The translations under genes and the position numbers were made by a program. 64,000 nucleotides of DNA from Metalysinibacillus jejuensis (GTDB lineage Bacteria > Bacillota > Bacilli > Bacillales_A > Planococcaceae), in contig NZ_QAFW01000001.1 of the NCBI RefSeq assembly GCF_003057615.1, positions 1 through 64,000 on the forward strand, read 5' to 3'. The notes under the pieces are model-generated. The model ran no database searches. It was not told the origin of the DNA and saw only the letters and a program-made list of their open reading frames with translations. This document shows, piece after piece, positions 1 through 8,375 of the stretch (position 1 is the stretch's first letter; the number at the start of each line of letters is the position of its first letter).

Positions 1-474
1 GGGCATGAACGTTTATATCACGAACACATCACCTGAAGATGTCCCAACGAATGACGTACATGCCCTGTATTCATTGCGCTGGCAGATCGAGATTTTGTTT
101 AAAACATGGAAGTCTTTTTTTGAAATCGATGCCTGTAAAACGATGAAAAAAGAACGCCTCGAGTGCCATTTATATGGTCAGCTCATTGGCATTCTTCTCT
201 GTTCTTCGACGATGTTTCAAATGCGACAGCTCCTACTCGAAAAGAAAAAGTAGGAGCTGAGTGAGTACAAGGCGGTTTATATGATTAAGGATTACTTTCC
301 GTTATTCTTTCGAGCAATGGCAGCTGGCGCAGAAGAACTGGTGAACATCCTCCATCGCCTGTATCAGCTGCTTTCAAAAACGGTCGTAAGTGTCATCGCT
401 CTAAGAAAATGACGGTCTTTGACATTTTAGGCATTGTGTATGAGTTGACGGTGAAGCCGAGACAAGCTGCCTAG
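1..474 (+). pseudogene. IS4-family (IS231-like) transposase, 3' fragment, disrupted
   Basis: C-terminal part of a DDE transposase entering from the left edge. The first readable stretch (from base 5) carries YSLRWQIEILFKTWK, which is the Y-x2-R-x3-E-x6-K signature of IS4-family transposases around the last catalytic Glu. The frame meets an amber stop at 251-253. The same frame then continues with transposase-like sequence (KAVYMIKDYFPLFFRAMA) to a stop at 410. The usual C-terminal end (NGRKCHRSKKMTVFDILG) is found only in another frame, ending at the TAG at 472-474, so a frameshift lies near the run CTTTCAAAAAC at 371-381. With one nonsense and one frameshift lesion the copy cannot make an intact enzyme unless recoding occurs. 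The 5' part lies outside the window. Confidence 0.8.
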
Positions 475-571
475 CGAAAAAAACACTTGTTTCGGGGCTT
501 ATTTGGTCTGTCTGTTTTTCATGCATTGCTAGCTGATCCGTAGATAAGGATTCGAATCTAGCAATCTCCGT

Positions 572-590
572 TATTAGCTTGATGGGTATG
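572..590 (+). repeat. Candidate right terminal inverted repeat of the IS231-like element
   Basis: About 100 bases past the transposase end the sequence TTAGCTTGATGGGTATG resembles the reverse complement of IS231 ends (family ends begin CATGCCCATCAACTTAAG). If so, the element ends at about 590 and the next bases, TGACGGGACCCC, would be the target duplication. IS231 prefers GGG-N5-CCC-type targets, and a GGGACCCC string is present. The left end is outside the window, so the pairing cannot be checked here. Confidence 0.4.
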
Positions 591-621
591 TGACGGGACC
601 CCTAAAAGAAAGTTTATCATA

Positions 622-662
622 AAAAAAGTTGAAACGATTTTAGCAATCGCTTCAACTTTTTA
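622..662 (-). terminator. Rho-independent terminator of the MFS gene
   Basis: Inverted repeat AAAAAGTTGAA(A/G)CGATT with loop TTAGC, flanked by A/T runs. On the minus strand it overlaps the stop codon of the MFS gene and ends in a T tract. Confidence 0.75.
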
Positions 663-1851
663 TTTCTGCTTTTAATAGATGTGGTGCTTTAGTAGAAGCC
701 CAAGCAAAGGCCAATACGAAACATACGAGCAATACAGCTGTACCTACAAAGTATGGTATAGCACGGTCAATATCAAATAGCGTACCAGCTAGAGCAGGAC
801 CTACCATATTACCGAGGCTCATATAAGCATTATTTAAACCAGCGGCAAACCCTTGTTCATTGCCAGCGAGCTTAGAAATGAGCGTATTCACCGCAGGACG
901 AATGAGTGTCGTTGCTGTCGAGAAAATCGTCGCTACGAGTAAAATAACTGCGAAGCCTGAGATGAACAACATAAGCAACATCGCTACAGCTGCTACAAGT
1001 AAATTTACTAAAATTACTTTCATTTCACCGAAGCGTTTAAATAATGGATCGATAACAAACATCTGAATAACGACACCTACTGCACCACCGACTGTTAAAA
1101 TAATCGCAATATCTTGTGGGGTATAATTAAATTTCTGCGTAACGAAAAGTGATAATGTTACTTGGAAGTTAGCAATACCGAACGAGAAAATTAGCATAAT
1201 GAGTAGTAGTACAAAATAAGGTGTGTGCACAGAACGTGCCATTTGTTTCAGTAAATTTTCGGATTTTTTATTGGCTAAAACAGTCGGTTTAATCGACGGT
1301 AAGACAAATAGCGATAAGATGACAGCGATAAAAGCAAATACACCCGCCATATAAAAAGGAAAGTGTAAGCTAACTTTAGCTAAAAAGCCACCGATACCAG
1401 GCCCAATCATAAAGCCGAAAGACATTGCAGCACCTATCATGCCCATGCCTTTACCGCGCTCTTCATAGGTGGTGATGTCAGCGACAAAAGCCATGACAGG
1501 CGGCACGATAAAAGCAGAGCCAAGACCGCCAAAGAAACGTGAGACAAATAATAATGGTAGTGAAGTAGCTAACCCGAATGCGACTTGCGCTAAACCGTAA
1601 ATGACTAACCCGAATAAAATTAAGTTTTTACGGCCGTAGCGATCTGATAAATTACCAGCAATAGGTGAAAAAATAAACTGTGAGAAGGCAAATGTGGCAA
1701 TTAAAAATCCAAGTACTTGGCCAGCGACCCCAAATGTTTCGAGGTACTTAGGCATTACGGGAATGATTAAGCCAATCCCACTCATCGTTACGAACATTGT
1801 AAACATCAGTGTATATAAGGCTACTTTATTAGATTGTTGTGTCTGGGACAT
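652..1851 (-). CDS. MFS transporter, DHA1 (drug:H+ antiporter-like) family
   Basis: Integral membrane secondary transporter of about 399 residues with 12 predicted hydrophobic segments, the usual size for the DHA1 family (NorA, Bmr and TetA relatives). Motif A between TM2 and TM3 is visible as GNLSDRYGRK at residues 66-75. The antiporter motif C region reads GPGIGGFLA in TM5. The start is placed at ATG 1851 because a strong ribosome site (AAAGGGGG) lies just upstream; a TTG seven codons earlier would put that site inside the gene. It is a single gene behind the pot operon on the same strand, separated from potD by a hairpin. The substrate cannot be told from sequence; export of small toxic molecules is the family expectation, not a demonstrated role. 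Confidence 0.85.
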   Translation of the reverse strand: MSQTQQSNKVALYTLMFTMFVTMSGIGLIIPVMPKYLETFGVAGQVLGFLIATFAFSQFIFSPIAGNLSDRYGRKNLILFGLVIYGLAQVAFGLATSLPLLFVSRFFGGLGSAFIVPPVMAFVADITTYEERGKGMGMIGAAMSFGFMIGPGIGGFLAKVSLHFPFYMAGVFAFIAVILSLFVLPSIKPTVLANKKSENLLKQMARSVHTPYFVLLLIMLIFSFGIANFQVTLSLFVTQKFNYTPQDIAIILTVGGAVGVVIQMFVIDPLFKRFGEMKVILVNLLVAAVAMLLMLFISGFAVILLVATIFSTATTLIRPAVNTLISKLAGNEQGFAAGLNNAYMSLGNMVGPALAGTLFDIDRAIPYFVGTAVLLVCFVLAFAWASTKAPHLLKAEIKS

Positions 1852-1908
1852 AAAAAGTCCCCCTTTCTTCAAAAACTCATCCTTCTTATCATAAGAGAAA
1901 CAACGCTA

Positions 1909-1943
1909 AAAGTCGCTACATCATTAGTATGACATAGCGACTT
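1909..1943 (-). terminator. Terminator after potD
   Basis: AAGTCGCTA...TAGCGACTT with additional inner pairing (TCAT/ATGA), followed on the minus strand by TTTT. Separates the pot operon from the MFS gene; the short T tract suggests incomplete termination. Confidence 0.55.
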
Positions 1944-1946
1944 AAC

Positions 1947-3020
1947 TTAGCGAATACTCATTTTAAAGCGTAAAAACATTTCATTATACACTCCGATATA
2001 ATCAAGGCCTAAATCTCGGTACACCTCTAATGTTTCACGTTGCTCAATCGGTGGGTAGAAGCGCTCATCATTTACGACTTCCTCATCCATTAAAGCGAGC
2101 GCTGCTTTGTTAGGTGTCGAGTAGCCTACATAATCAGCATTTTCTGCTGCGGAGTCGGCTTCTAACATAAAGTTAATAAACTTATGCGCACCTTCTACGT
2201 TTTTAGACGTTTTCGGAATAACAATATTATCAAACCATAAATTTGATCCTTCATGTGGTACAGCGTAATCGAGTGCTTCGTTTTCAAAAATCATGTCTGC
2301 CGCTTGGCCTGACCAAGTTAATGCCACACTAGCTTCATTATTCACCATTAATTGTGTCGTTTCATCGCCAATGACCGCTTTTACGTTCGGTGCTAATTCG
2401 GCTAATTTTGCTTCGGCTTCAGCTAGTTCGCTATCGTCCGTTGTGTTTAGTGAATACCCTAAATTGTTTAACGCGATACCTACGACTTCACGGGCACTAT
2501 CGACTAAAAATACTTGGCGTCTTAACGCAGGGTCCCATAAATCTTGCCAAGAGTGAAAATCAAATTCACCAACTTTATCAGGGTTAAAGACAATACCTAC
2601 TGTACCCCAAAAATAAGGGATAGAGTATTTATTATGAGGGTCAAAGGGTAAATCTAAAAAGTAAGAATCGATGTTTTTTAAATTAGGTAGTTTGGTATGA
2701 TCAAGTGGTATGAGCATATCTTCTTCCAACATTTTTTCGATAATATATTCGGAAGGTACAGCAATATCATACGCTGTGCCCCCTTGTTTAATTTTCGTTA
2801 ACATAGCCTCGTTCGTATCAAATGTTTCATAAATTACGTGAATGCCTGTTTCTTTTTCAAACTCTTTTAAAAGAGCAGGATCGATATATTCACCCCAGTT
2901 ATAAATCGTTAAAATATCTTTACCTGTTTTACCACCGCTAATATTTAATAGCTTGGTAGTGTAAAGTAGCGCTAAAGAAATAATAACAATCGCAACGGTA
3001 GCTTGTATTAATTTTTTCAT
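1947..3020 (-). CDS. potD: Spermidine/putrescine ABC transporter substrate-binding protein
   Basis: Extracytoplasmic solute-binding protein of 357 residues delivering polyamines to the PotBC permease. The family opening TIYNWGEYIDP is at residues 38-48, followed by the KFEKETGI..YETFDTNEAMLTKI-type region typical of PotD. The N-terminus has one hydrophobic segment (about residues 5-22) but no lipobox cysteine, so the protein is predicted to stay anchored by an uncleaved segment or be secreted rather than lipidated. Last gene of a tightly coupled operon: its ATG overlaps the potC stop by 4 bp. Substrate choice between spermidine and putrescine is not resolved. Confidence 0.9.
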   Translation of the reverse strand: MKKLIQATVAIVIISLALLYTTKLLNISGGKTGKDILTIYNWGEYIDPALLKEFEKETGIHVIYETFDTNEAMLTKIKQGGTAYDIAVPSEYIIEKMLEEDMLIPLDHTKLPNLKNIDSYFLDLPFDPHNKYSIPYFWGTVGIVFNPDKVGEFDFHSWQDLWDPALRRQVFLVDSAREVVGIALNNLGYSLNTTDDSELAEAEAKLAELAPNVKAVIGDETTQLMVNNEASVALTWSGQAADMIFENEALDYAVPHEGSNLWFDNIVIPKTSKNVEGAHKFINFMLEADSAAENADYVGYSTPNKAALALMDEEVVNDERFYPPIEQRETLEVYRDLGLDYIGVYNEMFLRFKMSIR

Positions 3021-3814
3021 GCGCTTTTATCCACCTTTCCTTTGTTGCGGTTAACGACAAAGTAGTAACCTACAACGACTAAAATGGTTACTACAAACAC
3101 TAAACCAGAAATAGCATTGACAGTGAGTGATACGCCAGCGCGTGCCATAGAATAAATTTCTACGGATAATGTACTAAAGCCATTACCTGTAACGAAAAAC
3201 GTAACTGCAAAGTCGTCAAGTGAGTAAGTGAGTGCTAAAAAGAAACCTGCAAAGATGCCTGGTTGGATATACGGTAAAATAACGCGCGTTAAAATATCGC
3301 GTTTGCTGGCACCTAAATCTTGTGCTGCATCAATAAGTGAGGTATTCATCTCTAACAGCTTTGGTAGCACCATCAGCACCACGATAGGTACGCTAAAGGC
3401 GATGTGAGCAATTAATACAGAGAAGAAGCCAAGCTTAATGCCAATCATCGTAAATAATATTAAAAAGCTCGCCCCAATAATAACGTCAGGGCTAACGATT
3501 AATACGTTGTTTAAAGAAAGCAGGATGTTGCGCATACGCATATTACGTAAAGATACGATGCCTATTGCTCCAAATACACCTAAAATCGTAGAGATTAAAG
3601 CAGAGAGTAAAGCAACAACAACCGTATTAATTAAAATAACGAGCAAGCGTTTATCTTCAAAAACTGCTGCATAATGTTCGAGCGTAAATGAATCAAATTT
3701 ATTCATCGTACCCCCGCTATTAAACGAGTAAAATACTAAGTAAAAGATGGGTGCATAAAGCACGATAAAAACGAAGGCTAAATAAAATTTAGCGGATAGT
3801 GATAGCTTTTTCAT
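3017..3814 (-). CDS. potC: Spermidine/putrescine ABC transporter permease PotC
   Basis: Inner membrane permease subunit, 265 residues, six hydrophobic segments. The binding-protein-dependent transport (EAA) loop that contacts the ATPase reads DAAQDLGASKRDILTRVILP near residues 160-180. The length and short N-terminus fit PotC rather than PotB. It overlaps potB upstream and potD downstream by 4 bp each (ATGA junctions), which implies translational coupling. Works as a heterodimer with PotB. Confidence 0.9.
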   Translation of the reverse strand: MKKLSLSAKFYLAFVFIVLYAPIFYLVFYSFNSGGTMNKFDSFTLEHYAAVFEDKRLLVILINTVVVALLSALISTILGVFGAIGIVSLRNMRMRNILLSLNNVLIVSPDVIIGASFLILFTMIGIKLGFFSVLIAHIAFSVPIVVLMVLPKLLEMNTSLIDAAQDLGASKRDILTRVILPYIQPGIFAGFFLALTYSLDDFAVTFFVTGNGFSTLSVEIYSMARAGVSLTVNAISGLVFVVTILVVVGYYFVVNRNKGKVDKSA

Positions 3815-4626
3815 CGTACGCGCCCTCCTTTACTCTTCTGTCCTGTAATAAGCATAATAATAACCATAAAGATAATTAAAAATACCGCAATCGTTGAACC
3901 CATGCCCCAGTTTTGTGTTACTAAAAACTGCTGTTCAATTGCTGTACCTAGTGTAATAACACGGTTACCTGCAATTAAACGTGTAATCATAAACAGTGAG
4001 AGTGCAGGGATAAACACAACTTGGATACCTGATTTTACGCCGTCCATAGTCAGTGGTAAAATCACGCGACGGAAAGTTGTAATAGGTGAGGCACCTAAAT
4101 CACGTGCTGCATCAATCAATGTAGGATTAAGTTTATCGAGTGAATTGAAAATCGGTAAAATCATAAACGGAATAAAAATATAAACGGCAACAAACACGAA
4201 GCTAATATCGGTAAATAAAATTTGTTGCTCGGGTAAACCGAATAATTTAATCACAGCATTAATCGGACCGGATAAACCGAAGGTACCGATAAATGCATAG
4301 GTTTTTAACAATAAATTAATCCAAGAAGGAATAATAATAAGCAATAGCCAAAGTTGTTTATGACGCATCTTTGTTAACAAATAAGCAGTAGGGTAAGAAA
4401 CGACTAGAGTAAATAATGTTACTAAAAAAGCATACCAAAATGAACTTAATGTCATCTTTAAATAAATGGAGCTGAAAAAAGTTTGATAGTTAATAAGTGA
4501 GAAATTACCTTCTAAATCAAGTAGAGAATAATAGCCTACTAAGGCAATTGGTGCGATAACAAAAAGCAAAATCCACAGCGAATACGGAATTAAGGCAGTT
4601 TTATTAGCTTTATTCATCGTCATCAT
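3811..4626 (-). CDS. potB: Spermidine/putrescine ABC transporter permease PotB
   Basis: Second permease subunit, 271 residues with six hydrophobic segments. The EAA loop is [20 protein letters not shown], the same layout as in PotC, showing the two are paralogous partners. The N-terminus offers two in-frame ATGs (MMTM); the first is used here. The gene start overlaps the end of potA by 17 bp within the codons for the acidic PotA tail. Confidence 0.9.
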   Translation of the reverse strand: MMTMNKANKTALIPYSLWILLFVIAPIALVGYYSLLDLEGNFSLINYQTFFSSIYLKMTLSSFWYAFLVTLFTLVVSYPTAYLLTKMRHKQLWLLLIIIPSWINLLLKTYAFIGTFGLSGPINAVIKLFGLPEQQILFTDISFVFVAVYIFIPFMILPIFNSLDKLNPTLIDAARDLGASPITTFRRVILPLTMDGVKSGIQVVFIPALSLFMITRLIAGNRVITLGTAIEQQFLVTQNWGMGSTIAVFLIIFMVIIMLITGQKSKGGRVR

Positions 4627-5713
4627 CTCCGTAGGCTTCTAAACGCTTATCAAAGTCTTCTTCTGACTCATTTAAACGCATAACGTGAATGGCTTCAGGG
4701 TCAAAATCTAGACCGATTTGTTCACCTACTTCTGCTTTTTTCAATGAGTGTACAAGCCATTCATTGCCATCATGGTCATACGTAGATAATTCATAATGCA
4801 CGCCGCGGAATAGTTGCGTGTCCACTTTAACGCTTAGCTTACCTTTGTCTACTGTAGTAATTTCTAAGTCTTCAGGTCGAATGACAACATCGATTTTTTC
4901 ATTCGGTTTCATACCAGCGTCGACACATTCAAAACGTTTGCCTGTGAACTCTACGACATAGTCTTCAATCATCGTACCCGCTACAATATTTGATTCGCCG
5001 ATAAAATCAGCAACGAAGCGGTTAATCGGCTCGTCATAAATATCTACGGGTGTGCCAGATTGTTGAATAGCCCCTTCATTTAATACAAAAATTTCATCAG
5101 ACATCGCAAGTGCTTCCTCTTGGTCATGTGTAACAAAGACAAATGTTTTGCCAAGGCGCTGCTGCAATTCACGCAGTTCATACTGCATTTCAGTACGCAG
5201 CTTTAAGTCAAGGGCAGATAATGGCTCATCTAATAAAATCACCTCAGGATCATTAACGATGGCACGGGCAATCGCTACGCGTTGACGTTGACCACCAGAC
5301 ATTTCTGTAATCTCACGTGGGCCATAGCCTGCTAAGTTTACAAATTTTAACGCTTCTTCAACACGCTCTTTAATTTCAGCTTCAGGTCGTTTTTTTATGC
5401 GTAAGCCAAACGCTACGTTTTCAAAAACATTTAAGTGTGGAAACAATGCATAATCTTGAAACACCGTATTAATTTGGCGTTCATTAGCCGGTACGGTATT
5501 AATTTTTTTATCTTTAAATAGCACATTGCCCGTAGATGCTTCTGTAAAGCCTGCAATAATACGTAAAATGGTAGTTTTACCACAGCCTGAAGGACCGAGT
5601 AGCGTGTAAAATTTTCCTTGTTCAAGCTCTAAATTAATATCTTTTAGTACGACTGTGCCGTCTTCGTAAGCTTTCGTTACATTTTCGAAACGAATGATTG
5701 GTTGAGTTGTCAT
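4610..5713 (-). CDS. potA: Spermidine/putrescine ABC transporter ATP-binding protein
   Basis: Cytoplasmic ATPase of 367 residues energising polyamine import. Walker [10 protein letters not shown] at 40-48, ABC signature [10 protein letters not shown] at 138-147, Walker B VILLDEP at 158-164 and switch His 196 (VTHD) are all intact. The C-terminal third is a TOBE-type regulatory domain, and the protein ends in an acidic run (DDDDE). Start chosen at the ATG with GGGAGG seven bases upstream. It follows the cupin-type regulator by about 20 bases and leads potBCD. Confidence 0.93.
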   Translation of the reverse strand: MTTQPIIRFENVTKAYEDGTVVLKDINLELEQGKFYTLLGPSGCGKTTILRIIAGFTEASTGNVLFKDKKINTVPANERQINTVFQDYALFPHLNVFENVAFGLRIKKRPEAEIKERVEEALKFVNLAGYGPREITEMSGGQRQRVAIARAIVNDPEVILLDEPLSALDLKLRTEMQYELRELQQRLGKTFVFVTHDQEEALAMSDEIFVLNEGAIQQSGTPVDIYDEPINRFVADFIGESNIVAGTMIEDYVVEFTGKRFECVDAGMKPNEKIDVVIRPEDLEITTVDKGKLSVKVDTQLFRGVHYELSTYDHDGNEWLVHSLKKAEVGEQIGLDFDPEAIHVMRLNESEEDFDKRLEAYGDDDDE

Positions 5714-5733
5714 GATGAGCCTCCCTTTAATAG

Positions 5734-6270
5734 TTATAAGTATGAATTGGTTGCAACCCAGAACAGGCGAGACTGTCCTTTTGCAATATTAAATAGTTGA
5801 TGATGTTCTGCGGCGTCAAAATATAAGGCGTCGCCTGCTACCGCAATATAATCTTCTTTCCCAATAACGAGTCGAATACGCCCTTCAATGACATAAATTA
5901 AAGTTTCCGCAAGTGAGGGTTCGAAACGTTTAAACTCACCGCCTTCTTCGAGCGTTAAAAAAATAGGTTCCATTTCTTTTTCATTAGAGGTAGGAATAAG
6001 CCAGCGTATTTCATATTTATCATCGCTGTATGTAGATTGATCGTCACTCGTGTAAACAATCTTTTGTTCTGCTGCCTCATCATCAAAAAAGTCTTTCGGT
6101 GTAGAACCAAGTACTTCTAGTAAGGAAAACAAAGTTTCAATAGAAGGGGAGTTTAAATCGCGCTCAAGTTGCGAAATATATCCTTTACTTAAATCGGTGC
6201 GTTCCCCAAGCTCTTCTTGCGTAAGCCCTTTTTTTAAACGTAAAGCTTTAATTTTCCGACCAATTTGCAT
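5734..6270 (-). CDS. XRE-family regulator with C-terminal cupin domain, pot operon regulator
   Basis: About 178 residues. An N-terminal helix-turn-helix of the XRE/Cro type ([21 protein letters not shown] onwards, residues 1-60) is joined to a C-terminal cupin_2 sensor barrel (residues about 105-178, with the ETLIYVIEG and FDAAEHH regions). This architecture is shared with PuuR-like regulators of polyamine metabolism, and the gene is first in the pot operon, so control of potABCD by a polyamine-like ligand is a reasonable inference. A TTG two codons upstream (6276) sits closer to the AAGGAG site; ATG 6270 is preferred because it matches the family N-terminus. The likely binding sites are the paired palindromes upstream. 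Confidence 0.85.
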   Translation of the reverse strand: MQIGRKIKALRLKKGLTQEELGERTDLSKGYISQLERDLNSPSIETLFSLLEVLGSTPKDFFDDEAAEQKIVYTSDDQSTYSDDKYEIRWLIPTSNEKEMEPIFLTLEEGGEFKRFEPSLAETLIYVIEGRIRLVIGKEDYIAVAGDALYFDAAEHHQLFNIAKGQSRLFWVATNSYL

Positions 6271-6292
6271 GCACAATCACACTCCTTATGGC

Positions 6293-6339
6293 GTTTACTT
6301 TAACTAAACTTCAAAAAAGGAAGTTTACTTTAGCTAAAC
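6293..6339. promoter_or_regulatory. Paired 17-bp palindromic operators upstream of the pot operon
   Basis: GTTTACTTTAACTAAAC (6293-6309) is repeated as GTTTACTTTAGCTAAAC (6323-6339), one mismatch apart and exactly 30 bp centre to centre (about three helix turns). Each is an imperfect palindrome with arms GTTTA/TAAAC. They lie directly ahead of the regulator gene start, where an autoregulatory XRE protein would bind. Binding is inferred, not shown. Confidence 0.6.
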
Positions 6340-6462
6340 TTTAAGTTTAGAAATACGACATTCATTATACCGAAAACCTATTTTTATGCAACCATTTTTC
6401 AAAAACAAATTAAAAAGGTCTTTGCTTGATAAACGCTAAAGTTTTTGCTATCGTATAAGTGT

Positions 6463-6502
6463 ATTCGTTATACGAATAATTACTAGATTATAATAACTAT
6501 AT
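6463..6502 (+). promoter_or_regulatory. ykuU promoter region with inverted repeat and PerR-like box
   Basis: ATTCGTTATACGAAT (6463-6477) is an inverted repeat with 6-bp arms. TTATAATAACTATAT (6488-6502) matches the PerR box TTATAATnATTATAA at all but two defined positions. Both sit between the pot operators and the ykuU ribosome site (GGAGGG). Peroxide control of a peroxiredoxin would make sense, but the match is imperfect and AT-rich sequence gives chance hits. Confidence 0.4.
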
Positions 6503-6517
6503 TCGGAGGGATTTTTA

Positions 6518-7060
6518 ATGGCAGAGCGTATGGTAGGCAAACAAGCCCCAGCATTTGAAATGCAAGCAGTATTAGCGGACAAATCTTTTGGTAAAGTTTC
6601 ATTAGAAGAAAACATGAAAAACGATAAGTGGACAGTATTATTCTTCTACCCAATGGACTTCACTTTCGTTTGTCCAACAGAAATCACAGCAATGTCTGAC
6701 CGTTATGACGAGTTCCAAGATTTAGATGCAGAAGTAATCGGTGTATCAACAGATACAATCCACACTCACTTAGCATGGATTCACACTGACCGCACAGATA
6801 ACGGTCTTGGTGATTTAAATTACCCTTTAGCAGCTGATACTAACCATGCAGTAGCTAAAGAATACGGTGTTTTAATTGAAGAAGAAGGTATCGCATTACG
6901 CGGTCTATTCATCATCAGCCCAGAAGGCGAATTAAAGTACCAAGTAGTTAACCATAACGACATCGGTCGTGACGTTGACGAAACATTACGTGTACTACAA
7001 GCGCTACAAACTGGCGGTCTTTGCCCAGCTAACTGGCGTCCAGGTCAAAAAACACTTTAA
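6518..7060 (+). CDS. ykuU: Typical 2-Cys peroxiredoxin (YkuU-like)
   Basis: Cytoplasmic thiol peroxidase of 180 residues reducing H2O2 and organic hydroperoxides. The peroxidatic cysteine is Cys52 in FYPMDFTFVCPTE, and the resolving cysteine is Cys169 in GGLCPANW near the C-terminus, so this is the AhpC/Prx1 subfamily. The next gene encodes a thioredoxin-like protein, the same pairing as ykuU-ykuV in B. subtilis, which suggests the latter acts as reductant. A hairpin with a T run separates the two, so the second gene may be expressed at a lower level. ATG start with GGAGGG upstream. Confidence 0.9.
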   Translation: MAERMVGKQAPAFEMQAVLADKSFGKVSLEENMKNDKWTVLFFYPMDFTFVCPTEITAMSDRYDEFQDLDAEVIGVSTDTIHTHLAWIHTDRTDNGLGDLNYPLAADTNHAVAKEYGVLIEEEGIALRGLFIISPEGELKYQVVNHNDIGRDVDETLRVLQALQTGGLCPANWRPGQKTL

Positions 7061-7070
7061 TTTTTAATTA

Positions 7071-7098
7071 AATCCCCGCGTAATTGTGGGGATTTTTT
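7071..7098 (+). terminator. Terminator/attenuator between ykuU and ykuV
   Basis: AATCCCCGC-GTAATT-GTGGGGATT followed by TTTTT. Lies only about 20 bases ahead of the ykuV start, so read-through is needed for co-transcription. Confidence 0.7.
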
Positions 7099-7120
7099 TC
7101 ACTACAAAGGAGGCAATCAC

Positions 7121-7576
7121 ATGAAATTACGTCAACCAATGCCTGAATTAACAGGCGCAACAGCGTGGTTAAACGGCGAAGTAACACGCGAACAATTAGT
7201 TGGTGAGAAGCCAACACTTATTCACTTTTGGTCAATTAGCTGTCATCTATGTAAAGAGGCAATGCCAGATGTTAACAATTTCCGCGATCAATATAAAGAC
7301 GAGTTAAACGTTGTAGCCGTGCACATGCCACGTTCTGAAAACGATGTAGACTTAGAAGAAATTACAAAAGTTGCAGCTGAGCATGATATTACACAGCCGA
7401 TTTTTGTGGATAGCGAGTTAAAATTAACAGACGCATTCGAAAATCAATACGTGCCAGCTTACTTTGTATTTGACAAAGACGGCCAACTGCGCCACATGCA
7501 AGCGGGCGGTAGCGGTATGAAAATGTTAGAAAAACGCGTGAACCGTGTATTAGATGAAATGCGTAACGCAGAATAA
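7121..7576 (+). CDS. ykuV: Thioredoxin-like thiol-disulfide oxidoreductase (YkuV-like)
   Basis: 151-residue thioredoxin-fold protein with the redox centre Cys41-His-Leu-Cys44 (WSISCHLCKEAMP) and the cis-proline region YVPAYFVFD near residues 110-120. No signal peptide, so cytoplasmic. The CHLC active site and position behind the peroxiredoxin match YkuV, a bacilliredoxin-pathway-independent disulfide reductase of Bacillus. Ribosome site AAAGGAGG precedes the ATG. Electron donation to YkuU is inferred from context. Confidence 0.88.
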   Translation: MKLRQPMPELTGATAWLNGEVTREQLVGEKPTLIHFWSISCHLCKEAMPDVNNFRDQYKDELNVVAVHMPRSENDVDLEEITKVAAEHDITQPIFVDSELKLTDAFENQYVPAYFVFDKDGQLRHMQAGGSGMKMLEKRVNRVLDEMRNAE

Positions 7577-7583
7577 TACGCCT

Positions 7584-7615
7584 AAACTCCTGAAAAATTT
7601 TCGGGAGTTTTTTTG
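7584..7615 (+). terminator. Terminator after ykuV
   Basis: AAACTCC(T/C)GAAAA hairpin (AAACTCCTGAAAA / TTTTCGGGAGTTT) ending in a T run. Confidence 0.8.
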
Positions 7616-7669
7616 TTTGTTTCGTGTGAAATAGGCTAAACTTACAATAGAACATAGGGAGGTTGTCAT

Positions 7670-8332
7670 ATGAAAAAAGAGTTTGTGGTCATTGGGCTAG
7701 GTCGCTTTGGTGGTAGCATTGTAGGGGAGTTAATTAGTCAAGGAGCGCACGTTATGGCAATTGACCATTCACCTGAGCGCGTCGATGAGTTTGCTTCGAT
7801 TGCGACGCAAGCGGTCGTAGCAAATTCTACAGATGAAGCTGTACTTAAATCGCTAGGCATTCGTAACTTTGAGCATGTGATCGTTGCGATTGGTGAAGAC
7901 ATTCAAGCAAGTATTTTAACGACGATTATTTTAAAGGAAATTGGTGTTGAAAAAATAACCGTTAAGGCGCAAAATGACTACCATGAAAAAGTGCTGCGAA
8001 AAATTGGTGCAGATTTTGTGGTACACCCGGAGCGTGATATGGGGATTCGTATCGCTAATAATATGTTGTCAAATACCGTACTTGATTATTTAGAGCTATC
8101 GGATGAGCATTCTATTATGGAGTTGAAAGCGAATGATGCCATTGCTGGTAATACGATTATTGATTTAGATATTCGTGCAAAGTATGGCATTAACATTGTA
8201 GGCATTAAACGTGGTACAGATATTATCGTATCACCTCAAGCAGGCGACGCCATTCAACTAGGGGATATTATGCTTGTAATCGGCGCTGATGCCGATATTA
8301 ACCGCTTTGTAAAAAAAGCAATGAAAGAATAA
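7670..8332 (+). CDS. ktrC: Potassium channel regulatory subunit (KtrC/TrkA family)
   Basis: Cytoplasmic gating ring subunit of a Ktr potassium importer, 220 residues. An N-terminal RCK/TrkA-N domain (residues 1-130) has the dinucleotide-binding loop VIGLGRFGGSI at 7-17. A C-terminal TrkA-C domain (about 135-218) is the part that binds c-di-AMP in B. subtilis and S. aureus homologues. Position next to convergent rnjA is the same as ykqB/ktrC in B. subtilis, which separates it from ktrA. No membrane subunit gene is adjacent, again as in B. subtilis. About 55 bases lie between the preceding terminator and the start, too short for a ydaO-type riboswitch. Confidence 0.88.
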   Translation: MKKEFVVIGLGRFGGSIVGELISQGAHVMAIDHSPERVDEFASIATQAVVANSTDEAVLKSLGIRNFEHVIVAIGEDIQASILTTIILKEIGVEKITVKAQNDYHEKVLRKIGADFVVHPERDMGIRIANNMLSNTVLDYLELSDEHSIMELKANDAIAGNTIIDLDIRAKYGINIVGIKRGTDIIVSPQAGDAIQLGDIMLVIGADADINRFVKKAMKE

Positions 8333-8373
8333 AAAAACTTCTCATTTACAAAATGTAAATGAGAAGTTTTTTA
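8333..8373. terminator. Bidirectional terminator between ktrC and rnjA
   Basis: AAAACTTCTCATTTAC...GTAAATGAGAAGTTTT with A and T runs on both sides, serving the two convergent genes. Confidence 0.85.
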
Positions 8374-8375
8374 AC

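Noticed and set aside
545-560. GGATTCGAATCTAGC resembling a tRNA T-arm
   Set aside because: The 5-bp stem around the TTCGAAT loop does not pair and no other tRNA arms are found; it belongs to a local GATCC/GGATT hairpin.
7620-7669. c-di-AMP (ydaO) riboswitch before ktrC
   Set aside because: Only about 55 bases lie between the ykuV terminator and the start codon, far too short for that riboswitch.
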